Source of the DNA: Brevibacillus fortis
Lineage (GTDB): Bacteria > Bacillota > Bacilli > Brevibacillales > Brevibacillaceae
Length of the DNA stretch: 64,000 nucleotides
NCBI RefSeq assembly: GCF_003013395.1
Contig: NZ_PXZM01000022.1
Span: forward strand, 115,364 to 179,363
Direction of reading: 5' to 3'
The position numbers were made by a program, and so were the translations under genes. The notes under the pieces were generated by a model, which worked only from the letters and a program-made list of their open reading frames with translations, did no database searches and had not been told where the DNA came from. Of this stretch, positions 57,801-64,000 are shown piece by piece; position 1 is the stretch's first letter; each line of letters begins with the position of its first letter.

Positions 57801-60800
57801 ACCAGCACATGTAATTTGTGTTCCCCTACTTGCATCTGGTCAACTTCCAGCAGATAGGAGAAACCTGGCTTTAGATGAGGTGCCTCTGGGTATTTGCGCT
57901 TCATATCTGGTCGTTCAAGCCCATATTTCGCCTCGCCCAGCTTATCTCCATCCATCAACACTTCGATTTTCTCCACTTCACCAGTAGAAACGAACCATCC
58001 CGTCATGTTGTAATTCCTACTGATCAGTTCGTTATCTTGCGGGGTGTCAATTGCGCCCCCTGTTACCAAGACGTCGCCTTTTACAGTGACAGGGTATTGC
58101 TTCACGATGCCAGCATAAGACACGGTAAGAACCGTACTCCCTGATGTGAGACCTGTTAGTAGTCCTGTTGCATCTATTTTGGCAATAGCTGGATTATCGA
58201 TCGTGTAGGTCACTTCTCCCGTTACATCCTTTGTACTCTTATCTCGATAAGATGCAACGACAGTGAATGCTACGCTCTTGTCTTTTTCTAAAGTAACTTC
58301 GGAATAATTAGCTGTGATTCCCGTAACAGGACCAATGATGATGTTACTTTCTAGCACGAGACTCTCCGCGCCCGCTTTATCCGTTACTTTTATGCTCAGT
58401 TTGTGATTCCCTTCCGCAAACAAGGACGTATCCAGTAGATATTGAAAACCAGCATTTGCATTCTGGTAGTGTGGATACATGGCGAAAATATCTGGACGAG
58501 GTCCACCATAAACTGCGGTTCCCTGCAATTGTCCATCCACCAAAACCTCGATTTTGGACACACCGCTTGGGTTCAGAATCCATCCCTGTACCGTTGTAGT
58601 TCCACCAATAACTGTGCCTTCTTTTGGGATATCCATTTGCCCTTTGGCAACAAGCGAGCCTGATTCTGATTCTGTGACAACAACAGGAATCACCAATGAC
58701 TGATTCCCGTAATTCACGTGAATCTTTGTCATTCCAACCTTCAGGCCTGTAACGATTCCCAGTGGACTGACATAAACGACATTCGGATCTTCTACTGTAT
58801 AAACAGCTTCCCCCGTAATGTCCTTCTGTTGTTGACCTTCAAAACTGGCCGTAATCTGCAATTTCTGCATAGAGTCTTTTGCTAGGCTCATGTTTGGTTC
58901 TGCATTTTGCAGACTGATCGCTGGAGCAATATTTCCAATCACAAATTTCTTTTCTGGTAATGGATATTGCTTTCCTTCGCTATCCGTTGCGATCACAGAA
59001 ACGGTATGAGTACCCGGTTGCAGTTCATTCAGATTAACACTATAGCTATATCCTGCTTGCGTATTTTTATATTCCGGATGAAGCAGAGCAATATCAGGTC
59101 GAGCAATTCCCGTTTTTGCTTTCCCATGTTCGATCCCGTCAATGAGAACCTGATAGTCAGAGATAGCAGAAGGATGTAAAAACCATCCTGAAATCGTATA
59201 AGTACCATTGACAATAGCACCATTTACAGGCGTTTCTATCTCTCCCAAAGTTTTAAGTGCTTCCGCTTCCGTAACCTTAATAGGAATGCTGATACTTTGA
59301 TCCCCATATTTTACAGTGAGACCCGTACTTCCTTGGGCTAGAGCCGTGACCAAGCCATCTGTGCTCACCTTTGCGATAGAAGAATTCTCTATGTAGTACA
59401 GAGCCAACTTGGTTACATCATGACTGCTCTGATCCTCTAGTACTGCCATGACAGTAAATTGATGCGTTTTTCCTTGAGGAACGATTAACTCTGTAACGTT
59501 TGCCTTTAAACCTATTGCTGGTAGCAAGGTAACGATTTGAATCGTTCTGTTCCCCAGCATTACCTGATTTCCACCCTTGCCTGTGCCTCTAACAGAAAGA
59601 GTATGTGTGCCTTCCCTCAATTTTCCTGTATCGAGATTATAGTGGAACCCTACGTTTCCATCAGGTTTAGAAGCATCCATTATTTCGATTTCCGGACGAG
59701 AAATACCATAGGTTGCTTCACCACTTACGGCTCCATCGACCAGTACTTCAATCTTTTCAACACCAGTAGAGTCAATAAACCAGCCTGTGACAGGGTAAAC
59801 ACCGCTGATTATTGCATGGTCTGCGGGACTGTCAATGCCTCCCCGAGCCAGACCCGCTACTGCTTTGACCCAGACAGGTATCGTAAGCGTTTGTTCTTGG
59901 TATTTCACGATGATATTTGTTTGACCGATTTCAATTCCGGTAACGATACCTTTATCTGAAATGCTAATGATCGAAGGATTCTCAACCGTATATTGAGCCT
60001 CTCTCGTCACATCTTTCGTTTGTTGATTCAGTAAAACAGCAGAAATGGATAATTGCTGTGTATTCCCTTGTATTACATCTACTTTGCTTATATTTGCCAC
60101 AATACTTGTCGCCGGTTCTGCACGACCGATGAAAACAGCTCGCTCTGCTAGAATTTGCTCGGCGCCTTCTTTATTAACGGCTGTTACCTTAATGGTATGT
60201 TGACCTTCCGTTATCTGCGTTGTGTCTAGAAGGTACTCAAATCCGGCTGTAGCATTCTTGTAGTGTGGATACGAGGATTCAATATCAGGCCGGTTATGTC
60301 CATAAGTAACTTCCCCCACTACTGTTCCATCCAATTGAACCTCTATCTTTGAAACACCTGCTGGCTCTAAATACCAGCCTTTGATGAGTGTGGCGCCTGT
60401 CATCATGGAATTACTTGTCGGCGCCTCTAACTCCCAACGCGGTATCAGTGGCTCAGTCTTTTTGATCGTAACAGGGATCATGATTGATTGACCTTCATAT
60501 CGAATGGTCACAATCGCCGTTCCATATCCCAATGCTTTTACAAGTCCAGTCGCGCCTACTGTAGCGATACTTTCATCAGATGAAGCGTATTCTGCTAGAC
60601 TTGTAACGTCTTTCAGGGTGTTATCTTCTAAAACAGTAGAGACCACCAACTGATGCGAACCTTCATTCGTTAGTTCCAGCTTGGTCACATCGGCATGCAG
60701 ACCATTAACAGGCTCCATGTTACCAATGTAAAATGTCGTTCCTTCTATCATGGTTTGTTGACCATTGGTATCTTGAACTTCCACAGTAATGATATGAGTG

Positions 60801-62452
60801 CCTGCGGTTAAATTCCCAGTGTCCAGTTGATAGTGAAATCCAGCATTGCTATTCTGATAAGCTGGATATTTCGCTTCAATATCTGGTCTCGGGTCGCCAT
60901 AGGATGCCTCTCCAACTTTCATACCATCAATCAGGATACTGATTTGCGATATTCCGACCGGATTGAGATGCCATCCTTTAACCGTATACGTACCACTGAT
61001 TAACTCGCCTTTTTCAGGGGTGTCGAGTCCACCTCTTGGTATCAGGGGCGCTCGCTCCGTCACCACTATCGGAATCTCAATCGTTTTGTCACCCAACTCA
61101 GCGATCAGTTGCGTATCTCCCATTCCACTTCCTGTGACTAGACCTGAAGGTGTTACCGTAGCAATTTTTTCATCTTTGCTCTTATAAGTAACTTCCTTGC
61201 TGACATCTCTGGTGTTGCCATCTGTCATCTTCGCCGTAATTTTCAGTTGATAATTTTCACCTTCGGAAAGTCGCAATTCGTTAGGCTTCGATTCCAATGA
61301 GATAATCTCAGCGGAGTCTTCATCCCCTAGTCCCAACGCTTTCTCTAGGTTTACAAGCCCTTTTCCGTAAAACCGCGATTCCCCTAAAGGTGTTGCATGA
61401 TCGACTAAAATATCACGCACTTCGCGGTTGGTGGCTCCACCCTTTTTGGACCAAATGACAGCTGCTGCACCGGCTACGTGAGGAGCTGCTAAAGAAGTGC
61501 CTGAGCGTTGCTCAAAGTCTCCATGGAGTGACGTACTTAGAATATCAACCCCAGGAGCCATCAGGTCTAACCCACTACCAACACTTGAAAAGTCAGCCCG
61601 TTGATTGTCTTGATCAATGGCACCAATGGACAATGTCTCTGGATATTTCGCAGGATATAACTGGGTATCCTCACCCATTCCCCTATTTCCTGCTGATGCA
61701 ATAACCAGTATCCCTTGTTGATTCGCTCTTTTAATCTGGTCATGTAAAGCGCGACTGTCAATTTTACCACCAGCACTAATGGAAACGATGTTCATGTCAT
61801 TCTGAATCGCCCATTCAATCCCCTGAATCATGCTGGAATATGTACCGTGACCTTTTTCATCAAGGACCCTAATAGCATAGATTTCGGCTTCTGGGGCAAC
61901 ACCAACGATTCCAACATCATTATCTTTACCAGCGATAACGCCAGCCACTGCAGTCCCATGACCATGCTCATCATCAAAATCTGATTTTCCTTCTACATAG
62001 GAAATGCCTCCTTTTACTCGGAGGTCTTCATGATTGGATATACCTGTATCTATAATTCCAATTTTGATGTTTTGGCCTTTGTAATTTTTTTCGTGAGCTT
62101 GATTTGCCCTTATGTGCGCAATCCCCCACGGAACTTCCTGTTTTTCTGTTAGGTTTGTTTCTGCTAACTCTATTTCACTATCTTCCTCAATATAGGCTAC
62201 ATTCTCATCCTGAGACATTACCTCCATTTCACTCTCTGTTAATTGAGCAACCATCACTTTCGTGCTAAGTTGCTGTACCGATGATCTTTGAATAGCCCTT
62301 ACTTTTGCTTTCTTGTTTTCTTTAAATCCAATTAAATACGTTTTACTCTGAGCACTTGCGATTGCGTGTTCAGGGACAAGCTGTAAAAACAGTAAAGCAA
62401 GCAGTAGGAATAGATTGAAACTACTGATTGAACGGATGAATCTAGGGTTCAT
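51887..62452 (-). CDS. Giant secreted subtilase with Ig-like, Big_2, FN3, PPC, YD and RCC1 modules
   Basis: A 3521-residue exported protein. After a signal peptide (to about residue 34) and an inhibitor-like propeptide comes an S8 subtilisin domain with the intact triad D135 (IIDTGIS), H165 (GHGTAVAG) and S320 (SGTSLAAPHVAG), plus the oxyanion N256. From about 380 to 1570 Big_2-like domains alternate with Ig-like units holding YG-x2-RPDI and GF-x-Y-x-LDT. Then follow a possible carbohydrate-binding region, FN3 (about 2167-2250), a PPC domain (2260-2360) and one YD motif (2454-2494). A further Big_2 array (2516-3030) leads to RCC1 units joined to Big_2 pairs (3031-3521). AAGGAG lies eight bases before the ATG. 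No wall-anchor motif is seen at the C-terminus. Confidence 0.9.
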   Translation of the reverse strand: MNPRFIRSISSFNLFLLLALLFLQLVPEHAIASAQSKTYLIGFKENKKAKVRAIQRSSVQQLSTKVMVAQLTESEMEVMSQDENVAYIEEDSEIELAETNLTEKQEVPWGIAHIRANQAHEKNYKGQNIKIGIIDTGISNHEDLRVKGGISYVEGKSDFDDEHGHGTAVAGVIAGKDNDVGIVGVAPEAEIYAIRVLDEKGHGTYSSMIQGIEWAIQNDMNIVSISAGGKIDSRALHDQIKRANQQGILVIASAGNRGMGEDTQLYPAKYPETLSIGAIDQDNQRADFSSVGSGLDLMAPGVDILSTSLHGDFEQRSGTSLAAPHVAGAAAVIWSKKGGATNREVRDILVDHATPLGESRFYGKGLVNLEKALGLGDEDSAEIISLESKPNELRLSEGENYQLKITAKMTDGNTRDVSKEVTYKSKDEKIATVTPSGLVTGSGMGDTQLIAELGDKTIEIPIVVTERAPLIPRGGLDTPEKGELISGTYTVKGWHLNPVGISQISILIDGMKVGEASYGDPRPDIEAKYPAYQNSNAGFHYQLDTGNLTAGTHIITVEVQDTNGQQTMIEGTTFYIGNMEPVNGLHADVTKLELTNEGSHQLVVSTVLEDNTLKDVTSLAEYASSDESIATVGATGLVKALGYGTAIVTIRYEGQSIMIPVTIKKTEPLIPRWELEAPTSNSMMTGATLIKGWYLEPAGVSKIEVQLDGTVVGEVTYGHNRPDIESSYPHYKNATAGFEYLLDTTQITEGQHTIKVTAVNKEGAEQILAERAVFIGRAEPATSIVANISKVDVIQGNTQQLSISAVLLNQQTKDVTREAQYTVENPSIISISDKGIVTGIEIGQTNIIVKYQEQTLTIPVWVKAVAGLARGGIDSPADHAIISGVYPVTGWFIDSTGVEKIEVLVDGAVSGEATYGISRPEIEIMDASKPDGNVGFHYNLDTGKLREGTHTLSVRGTGKGGNQVMLGNRTIQIVTLLPAIGLKANVTELIVPQGKTHQFTVMAVLEDQSSHDVTKLALYYIENSSIAKVSTDGLVTALAQGSTGLTVKYGDQSISIPIKVTEAEALKTLGEIETPVNGAIVNGTYTISGWFLHPSAISDYQVLIDGIEHGKAKTGIARPDIALLHPEYKNTQAGYSYSVNLNELQPGTHTVSVIATDSEGKQYPLPEKKFVIGNIAPAISLQNAEPNMSLAKDSMQKLQITASFEGQQQKDITGEAVYTVEDPNVVYVSPLGIVTGLKVGMTKIHVNYGNQSLVIPVVVTESESGSLVAKGQMDIPKEGTVIGGTTTVQGWILNPSGVSKIEVLVDGQLQGTAVYGGPRPDIFAMYPHYQNANAGFQYLLDTSLFAEGNHKLSIKVTDKAGAESLVLESNIIIGPVTGITANYSEVTLEKDKSVAFTVVASYRDKSTKDVTGEVTYTIDNPAIAKIDATGLLTGLTSGSTVLTVSYAGIVKQYPVTVKGDVLVTGGAIDTPQDNELISRNYNMTGWFVSTGEVEKIEVLMDGDKLGEAKYGLERPDMKRKYPEAPHLKPGFSYLLEVDQMQVGEHKLHVLVTEKDGKQTSMEKTITIVEPIHDTYAFWLQFSNQQGQNNWSYQEVSGDRFTDLEWDKAAEEWKSNQNETAIGNTWIKVGSSDPILKWKAPRSGRIHVSGWISKIQVEEGDGVNVRLLKNDAQIWPSSGWQSIDFNDEIGVELQEELSIEEGDALIFQVNQKENSVGDLLKWTPEITYVTNEVNDNSAPQVYLTSPMVGKAVFTVNSEDVIIISGIAMDPNIGDQVHIWYQLDEEDPHELTRFTASESANEFSYNLPIRNLKPDHLYSLRVWAVDQKSSKSLVEKVDISLDMRAQAEKDPITISANWKYPKDRQEIPKGQSITLDWDYYNGKGYPSYIASQELIIYISEGGHVTSTKREKLTGTARSYVFDTNYIQKNALIDVRLKAVMKSDAPKILEGSTAKLEFYLLATNQAPVVVNTELVIMDSGLRGLINYSLRDNDVSDKIVSTKLRVGLTPGGNELGEKEETISESSQNGNASGRYFFPITKEMLYQTVYWTVQAQDNRGAWTTPTNYSSRLVDALPKIVIYTPGAKRVIDIDETFTLEGVYTHLQAGDVISGRMNRNDGPKTFATTGSSGHWTLSWRGRDLGEGTYPNIEVSNRSGFVAVYPGSLTIEKKPDAPNNISVEADTNSLKVFWSPVAGAIDYGIQVDGGGIKRVGNVSTYTITGLQPDRAYTIILWAYNSSGTSSYSSSPYTVRTKPAESNFNLLVEYNPVRMHFPADQAKYFKITAKTSGVYQFTLNNDSGLAADANISVYKGAGLLDHEEISSGSNGRVNPVFAAGKTYYVKIVGKSAFYATLLAKPGGEAFVFNQPNDITISGGQTVEIAMNAIIPGKYRMVTQLKNPSQKYPTVTVYSNGVQVSPREKPSAAEVIYDLAAGAYTIKLTNTESNPVNVIFTVFAPAAGGTVYEYVYDQNNRIKAIKENGVESVIFYHDENGNITKSVKQNASIPPKAKALSLDMEKVDVSPGNSKSIKVMATLDNGSQVDVSAQAVYVVEDPSVASINKGIVYAVNGGTTRAKLFFGGQSKAFTITVDAPSVHLTSISLAPGQSTITEGQIQRLYASAYYSDGNNKDISSVASFDTSNSSVAQVSSQGVVTGIKAGTATITVSYDGKNASSQITVQGATIQEIKGTPVQVSLVAGGTQQLSVTATYSNGAEENISKQAVYTSSNANVASVESSGLITALSPGATQVTVSYGGQSTIIPVTVSGNAITLVSLAVTPATVSIGKGANQQLEVKATYSDNSQTIVTNQATYQSSQPAIASVEASGSVTGVAVGSSTVTISFGGKVITVPVQVTETQEPVQSLSVTPVSLNILVGKTQQLQVTATYKDGKNMDVSGQAVYLPGDATVVSVDANGVVTAVKAGSTNITVSFGGASAAVPVVVTAEIPVQNIKVVPEDITLQEGKTQQLNVLLKLADGTEAMVTDKSLFTMADPSIASVSASGLLTGIKDGITSITIDYLGTKVNANVKVAQVLKEDKIKRLSAGGAHTLMVKEDGSVWAWGQNEKGQLGDGTVQNRTTPIEIMLNIMAQQLVASPGTVLLLTSQSKPLQITATYSNNSNEDVTTQSRYESSNPAVATVDEAGVITAVSVGTTSITVSYDSKTITVPVEVKDIEVKANLGTVLLPTFQSKPLQITATYLNNDTQDVTTQSKYESSNPMVATVDEAGVITAVSVGTATITVSYDNKTITVPVEVRETKVKVNRLSAGGAHTLMVKEDGSVWAWGQNEKGQLGDGTVQNRTTPIEIMLNIMAQQLVASPSTVLLLTSQSKPLQITATYSNNSSEDVTTQSTYESSNPAVATVDTAGVITAVSVGTTSITVSYDSKTITVPVEVKDIEVKANLGTVLLPTSQSKSLQITATYLNNDTQDVTTQSRYESSNPTVATVNEAGVITAVSVGTATITVSYDNKTITVPVEVRETKVKVNRWSAGGAHTLMVKEDGSVWAWGQNEKGQLGNNSLQNSTVPVLTNDNKME
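51960..53365 (-). repeat. 663-bp tandem repeat inside the giant subtilase gene
   Basis: Two full near-identical 663-bp units (221 codons: one RCC1-like unit plus two Big_2 domains) and a third partial unit lie head to tail. The phrase GACCCCATGCCCATACACTT recurs near 51970, 52633 and 53296. Divergence is low, which indicates recent duplication or gene conversion. Confidence 0.9.
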
Positions 62453-62744
62453 TCCTGTAACTCCTTGTCATAATTGTGATGAACTTTGGTATCATTCCTT
62501 TTTTAAAAATAATTCAACGTGCGCCAGTTACACTCCATCTCCCTTCCCCATAATAAGTACAGATAAAAAATGTAAATTTTACCTAAACAGCATTTAGAAT
62601 TATAGTGAATTCCTTATATTGGATCAATAGGAACTTACCGATAAGTTTTGACTAACAAATTACTAGTCAGCCAATATTGCTGATTATCAGAAGTAATTTC
62701 CAAGTTAAATTATATTTGGTTCTACCTAGTGTTTTCTTCCTACT
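62453..62744. other. Upstream region of the giant subtilase gene
   Basis: AT-rich region with no gene. It holds the promoter at 62599-62627, giving an mRNA leader of about 140 bases. Nothing else was identified. Confidence 0.5.
62599..62627 (-). promoter_or_regulatory. SigA promoter of the toxin-island transcript
   Basis: On the minus strand TTGATC (62622-62627) and TATAAT (62599-62604) are exactly 17 bases apart, a strong SigA match. It is the only clear promoter seen upstream of the giant-RCC1-Rhs-immunity set. Confidence 0.65.
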
Positions 62745-62800
62745 AAAAAACAAGACTGTCCGTTGTAATAGATACCTCTACCAACGAGACAGTCTTGCTC
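62745..62800 (-). repeat. Terminator-like repeat, copy B
   Basis: This element matches the terminator of the Cys-rich peptide gene (40517-40572): GAGCAAGACTGTCTCG and GACAGTCTTGTTTTTT are the same in both, and only the loop differs. No peptide gene is seen upstream of this copy, so it may be a relic. GTTCTTAAGAAC and GAACTAGTTC palindromes follow on its high-coordinate side. Confidence 0.75.
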
Positions 62801-62984
62801 TAGTTCTTAAGAACTAGTTCTTCAGCTCTATTTTTGTGCGTTAATAATTACCTACTCATGATTCACGTTGGAAAGAGCTTTTTTGTTTGAAATGCTTAGT
62901 GTTTAGTTTGTTGGTCGTATTGTACGATCTGTTACCGAAAGTAAATCCTAAGGCAATCGATTAATCGTAAGCAATAAATATCCT
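62801..62984. other. Non-coding stretch
   Basis: No open frame with an RBS is seen on either strand. The region may be decayed toxin DNA. Confidence 0.5.
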
Positions 62985-63060
62985 GGGAGCGTAAGATGTT
63001 TGCCATAGCATTGGCATACACTTGGCGTAGAGAAACTGGTAGACCTTGCCCATCATCGGG
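62985..63060 (-). pseudogene. Internally deleted Rhs gene fragment
   Basis: The minus strand encodes MMGKVYQFLY joined to RQVYANAMANILRS. The first matches MMGKDYQLLY and the second RQVYANAPVDILRS of the intact Rhs protein, segments that lie some 150 residues apart there. The DNA also matches closely (GCATACACTTGGCG is identical). It is a fossil of a second Rhs gene that has lost the part between. Confidence 0.65.
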
Positions 63061-63078
63061 GGATGAAGGGCAAGGTCT
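63041..63078. repeat. 38-base inverted repeat at the Rhs fossil
   Basis: AGACCTTGCCC (63041-63051) and GGGCAAGGTCT (63068-63078) are perfect 11-base arms, and CATC/GATG extends the pairing inward. There is no T tract. One arm lies in the Rhs-derived sequence, so it may have arisen at the deletion or rearrangement junction. Confidence 0.6.
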
Positions 63079-63118
63079 TCGGTACGTGCAGGCCGATTAA
63101 ATCAACATTGGTGGAGAT

Positions 63119-63149
63119 AAAAAAACCTTGGGGACATGGCCCCAAGGCA
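63119..63149 (-). terminator. Terminator after the frameshifted immunity-like gene
   Basis: The minus strand reads GCCTTGGGG, a short loop, CCCCAAGG, then TTTTTTT. The stem is strong. It lies 20 bases after the end of the broken gene at 63168. Confidence 0.85.
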
Positions 63150-63167
63150 TAATTTCAATGACAATAC

Positions 63168-63463
63168 TTATTTATACATCCCAAAATATTCATCGGAACA
63201 CTCACCATCAATTGTATACTCAATATCATAGTAATACCATTGAATCTCTGTTTCTGGATGAAGTAATTCAAGGCAAACTCTAAAAAATGGATATATTCTA
63301 TCGTCGTTATTAATAAATAGCTGCGTGCACTTATAACGTATAGTAAAATCTTTTATGAATCACTATTTTAAATTAGTTTCTCCAGTAATTGGATAGACTT
63401 AAATTTTACATTTTCAAAAAGATATGCTTCATTAAATTTCTTTTCAATATCTATTAAATTCAT
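63168..63463 (-). pseudogene. Frameshifted small acidic gene, probably an immunity gene
   Basis: An ATG at 63463 with AAGGAG seven bases upstream opens a frame of 31 codons (MNLIDIEKKFNEAYLFENVK and on), which stops at TAA. Another frame continues without a start to the stop at 63168 (PFFRVCLELLHPETEIQWYY, ending in DEYFGMYK). Together they would make about 97 acidic, aromatic-rich residues followed by a good terminator. This is the look of an immunity gene broken by one small indel in the A/T-rich stretch near 63360. A sequencing error is possible. Confidence 0.55.
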
Positions 63464-63474
63464 TCTTTAACTCC

Positions 63475-63549
63475 TTACTTTCCACTTGTAATGTAATCAA
63501 ACAAAAAGTTACCTCCTCCCATATACTCTCACATGTTTGGCGGCCTTTT
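63475..63549 (-). pseudogene. Second severed toxin tail
   Basis: Just upstream of the frameshifted gene two short frames read KAAKHVRVYG and then, shifted, GGGNFLFDYITSGK before a stop codon 11 bases from that gene's start. Such endings are usual for polymorphic toxin tips. It is probably the last 25 residues of another lost toxin, with a frameshift at the GGGAGGAGG run. The evidence is short. Confidence 0.4.
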
Positions 63550-63812
63550 TTCACTTTTTTATCGCTCAGGAAAATTTTGTGGCTTTTGCATGACTAATAA
63601 ATTGTAATAAATGGATATATTCCAAAAAATCCATGTACGTACAGGCATACTATAGAAATATCATACGGGTGTTATGGGGGTAAGTTTGTTTTGGTTTTAC
63701 TGCCTGCTTCATTCGTAACTGGGTGGGGGTAAAAAGAAAGACCTTGAAGAGAGTATTTTTCAAGGTCAAATTTATCCGCACTGATTTAATTAGCTTAGTT
63801 ATTGATAGATAG
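63550..63812. other. Non-coding stretch with a weak hairpin
   Basis: ACCTTGAA (from 63742) and TTCAAGGT (from 63759) form a small hairpin near 63742-63767. No credible gene is seen. Confidence 0.4.
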
Positions 63813-64000
63813 TCCGGGTCTGTCAAGAATTTTGTGTAAACTCCATCAACCGATATATGAAAAGGTTTCATCCCCCTAATTGTGATATCTTTTTCGGAGC
63901 CAACAGAGTCAAGGGCGTAAGGCGAAGCGAACCCTTGACGTGTTGGTGTAGGAAAAGACAATCCCTTCGGGGATGAAGCCTTTTTTTAATTGTTAACGGA
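63813..64000. mobile_element. Probable terminus of an IS256-type insertion sequence, continuing beyond the window
   Basis: GGGTCTGTCAAGAATTTTGT at 63815 and the following GTAAACT resemble IS256-family terminal inverted repeats. A large hairpin follows (CCAACA and GTCAAGGG at 63900-63915, CCCTTGAC and TGTTGG at 63932-63946) and a small ATCCC-TTCG-GGGAT hairpin with a T tract at the window end. No transposase is visible, so only the end region lies inside the window. Confidence 0.35.

Noticed and set aside
62801..62984. A second copy of the Cys-rich peptide gene upstream of terminator copy B
   Set aside because: All frames were read; none encodes a short Cys-rich peptide with an RBS.
63650..63961. 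103-codon minus-strand open frame
   Set aside because: It runs through hairpins and the putative insertion-sequence end, has no RBS, and looks like translated repeat DNA.
1..64000. tRNA, rRNA and riboswitch genes
   Set aside because: No cloverleaf with a T-loop motif, rRNA core or T-box/riboswitch signature was noticed by eye; a covariance search could not be run.

Overview
The window looks like chromosome of an endospore-forming, Gram-positive bacterium, most probably Brevibacillus or a close relative in the Paenibacillaceae. Three things point that way: sporulation genes (spoVID, ysxE-like, gerM), the Bacillus-type order tig-clpX-lonB-lonA-engB-hemAXCDBL-spoVID-ysxE read on the minus strand, and AGGAGG-type ribosome binding sites throughout. 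The genus is inferred from gene order and protein style, not from a marker gene. No rRNA, tRNA or CRISPR array was seen.

Positions 1-37400 are conserved housekeeping and sporulation chromosome, almost all on the minus strand. From high to low coordinates it runs: racE-gerM, rph-rdgB-ysnB, tig, clpP-clpX, lonB, lon-engB, a GH84 glycoside hydrolase, hemA-hemX-hemC-hemD-hemB-hemL, a set of small accessory genes (GyrI-like, two alpha/beta hydrolases, a surface 5'-nucleotidase, a PadR/DUF1700/DUF4097 operon), hemE-hemH-hemY, then spoVID and two kinase-fold spore proteins. Together the heme genes cover glutamyl-tRNA to coproheme except for coproporphyrinogen assembly steps encoded elsewhere; the final coproheme decarboxylase is not in the window.

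Positions 37400-40500 hold a plus-strand stress unit (Gmad2 protein, ECF sigma factor, membrane anti-sigma factor, with a plausible ECF promoter) and a GNAT acetyltransferase.

Positions 40517-43831 hold what looks like an uncharacterised peptide system. A TlpA/MauD-like membrane thioredoxin, an ABC exporter without a C39 peptidase, a MauE-like membrane protein and a 55-residue membrane protein form one tight minus-strand operon. It ends beside a separately transcribed gene for a 32-residue cationic peptide with four cysteines (40591-40689), which has its own promoter, a cre-like box, a strong RBS and a terminator. The layout suggests export and oxidative folding of a disulfide-bonded peptide.

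Positions 44000-64000 are an AT-richer polymorphic-toxin island. A 3521-residue subtilase/Ig/RCC1 surface protein, an RCC1 protein, an 1802-residue Rhs/YD-repeat toxin and an Imm53-like immunity gene lie head to tail, probably as one transcription unit. On both flanks there are fossils: a severed toxin tail with its putative immunity gene, a transposase tail, an internally deleted Rhs fragment, a frameshifted immunity-like gene and a probable IS256-type insertion sequence end. This is the pattern expected of toxin-tip replacement by recombination.
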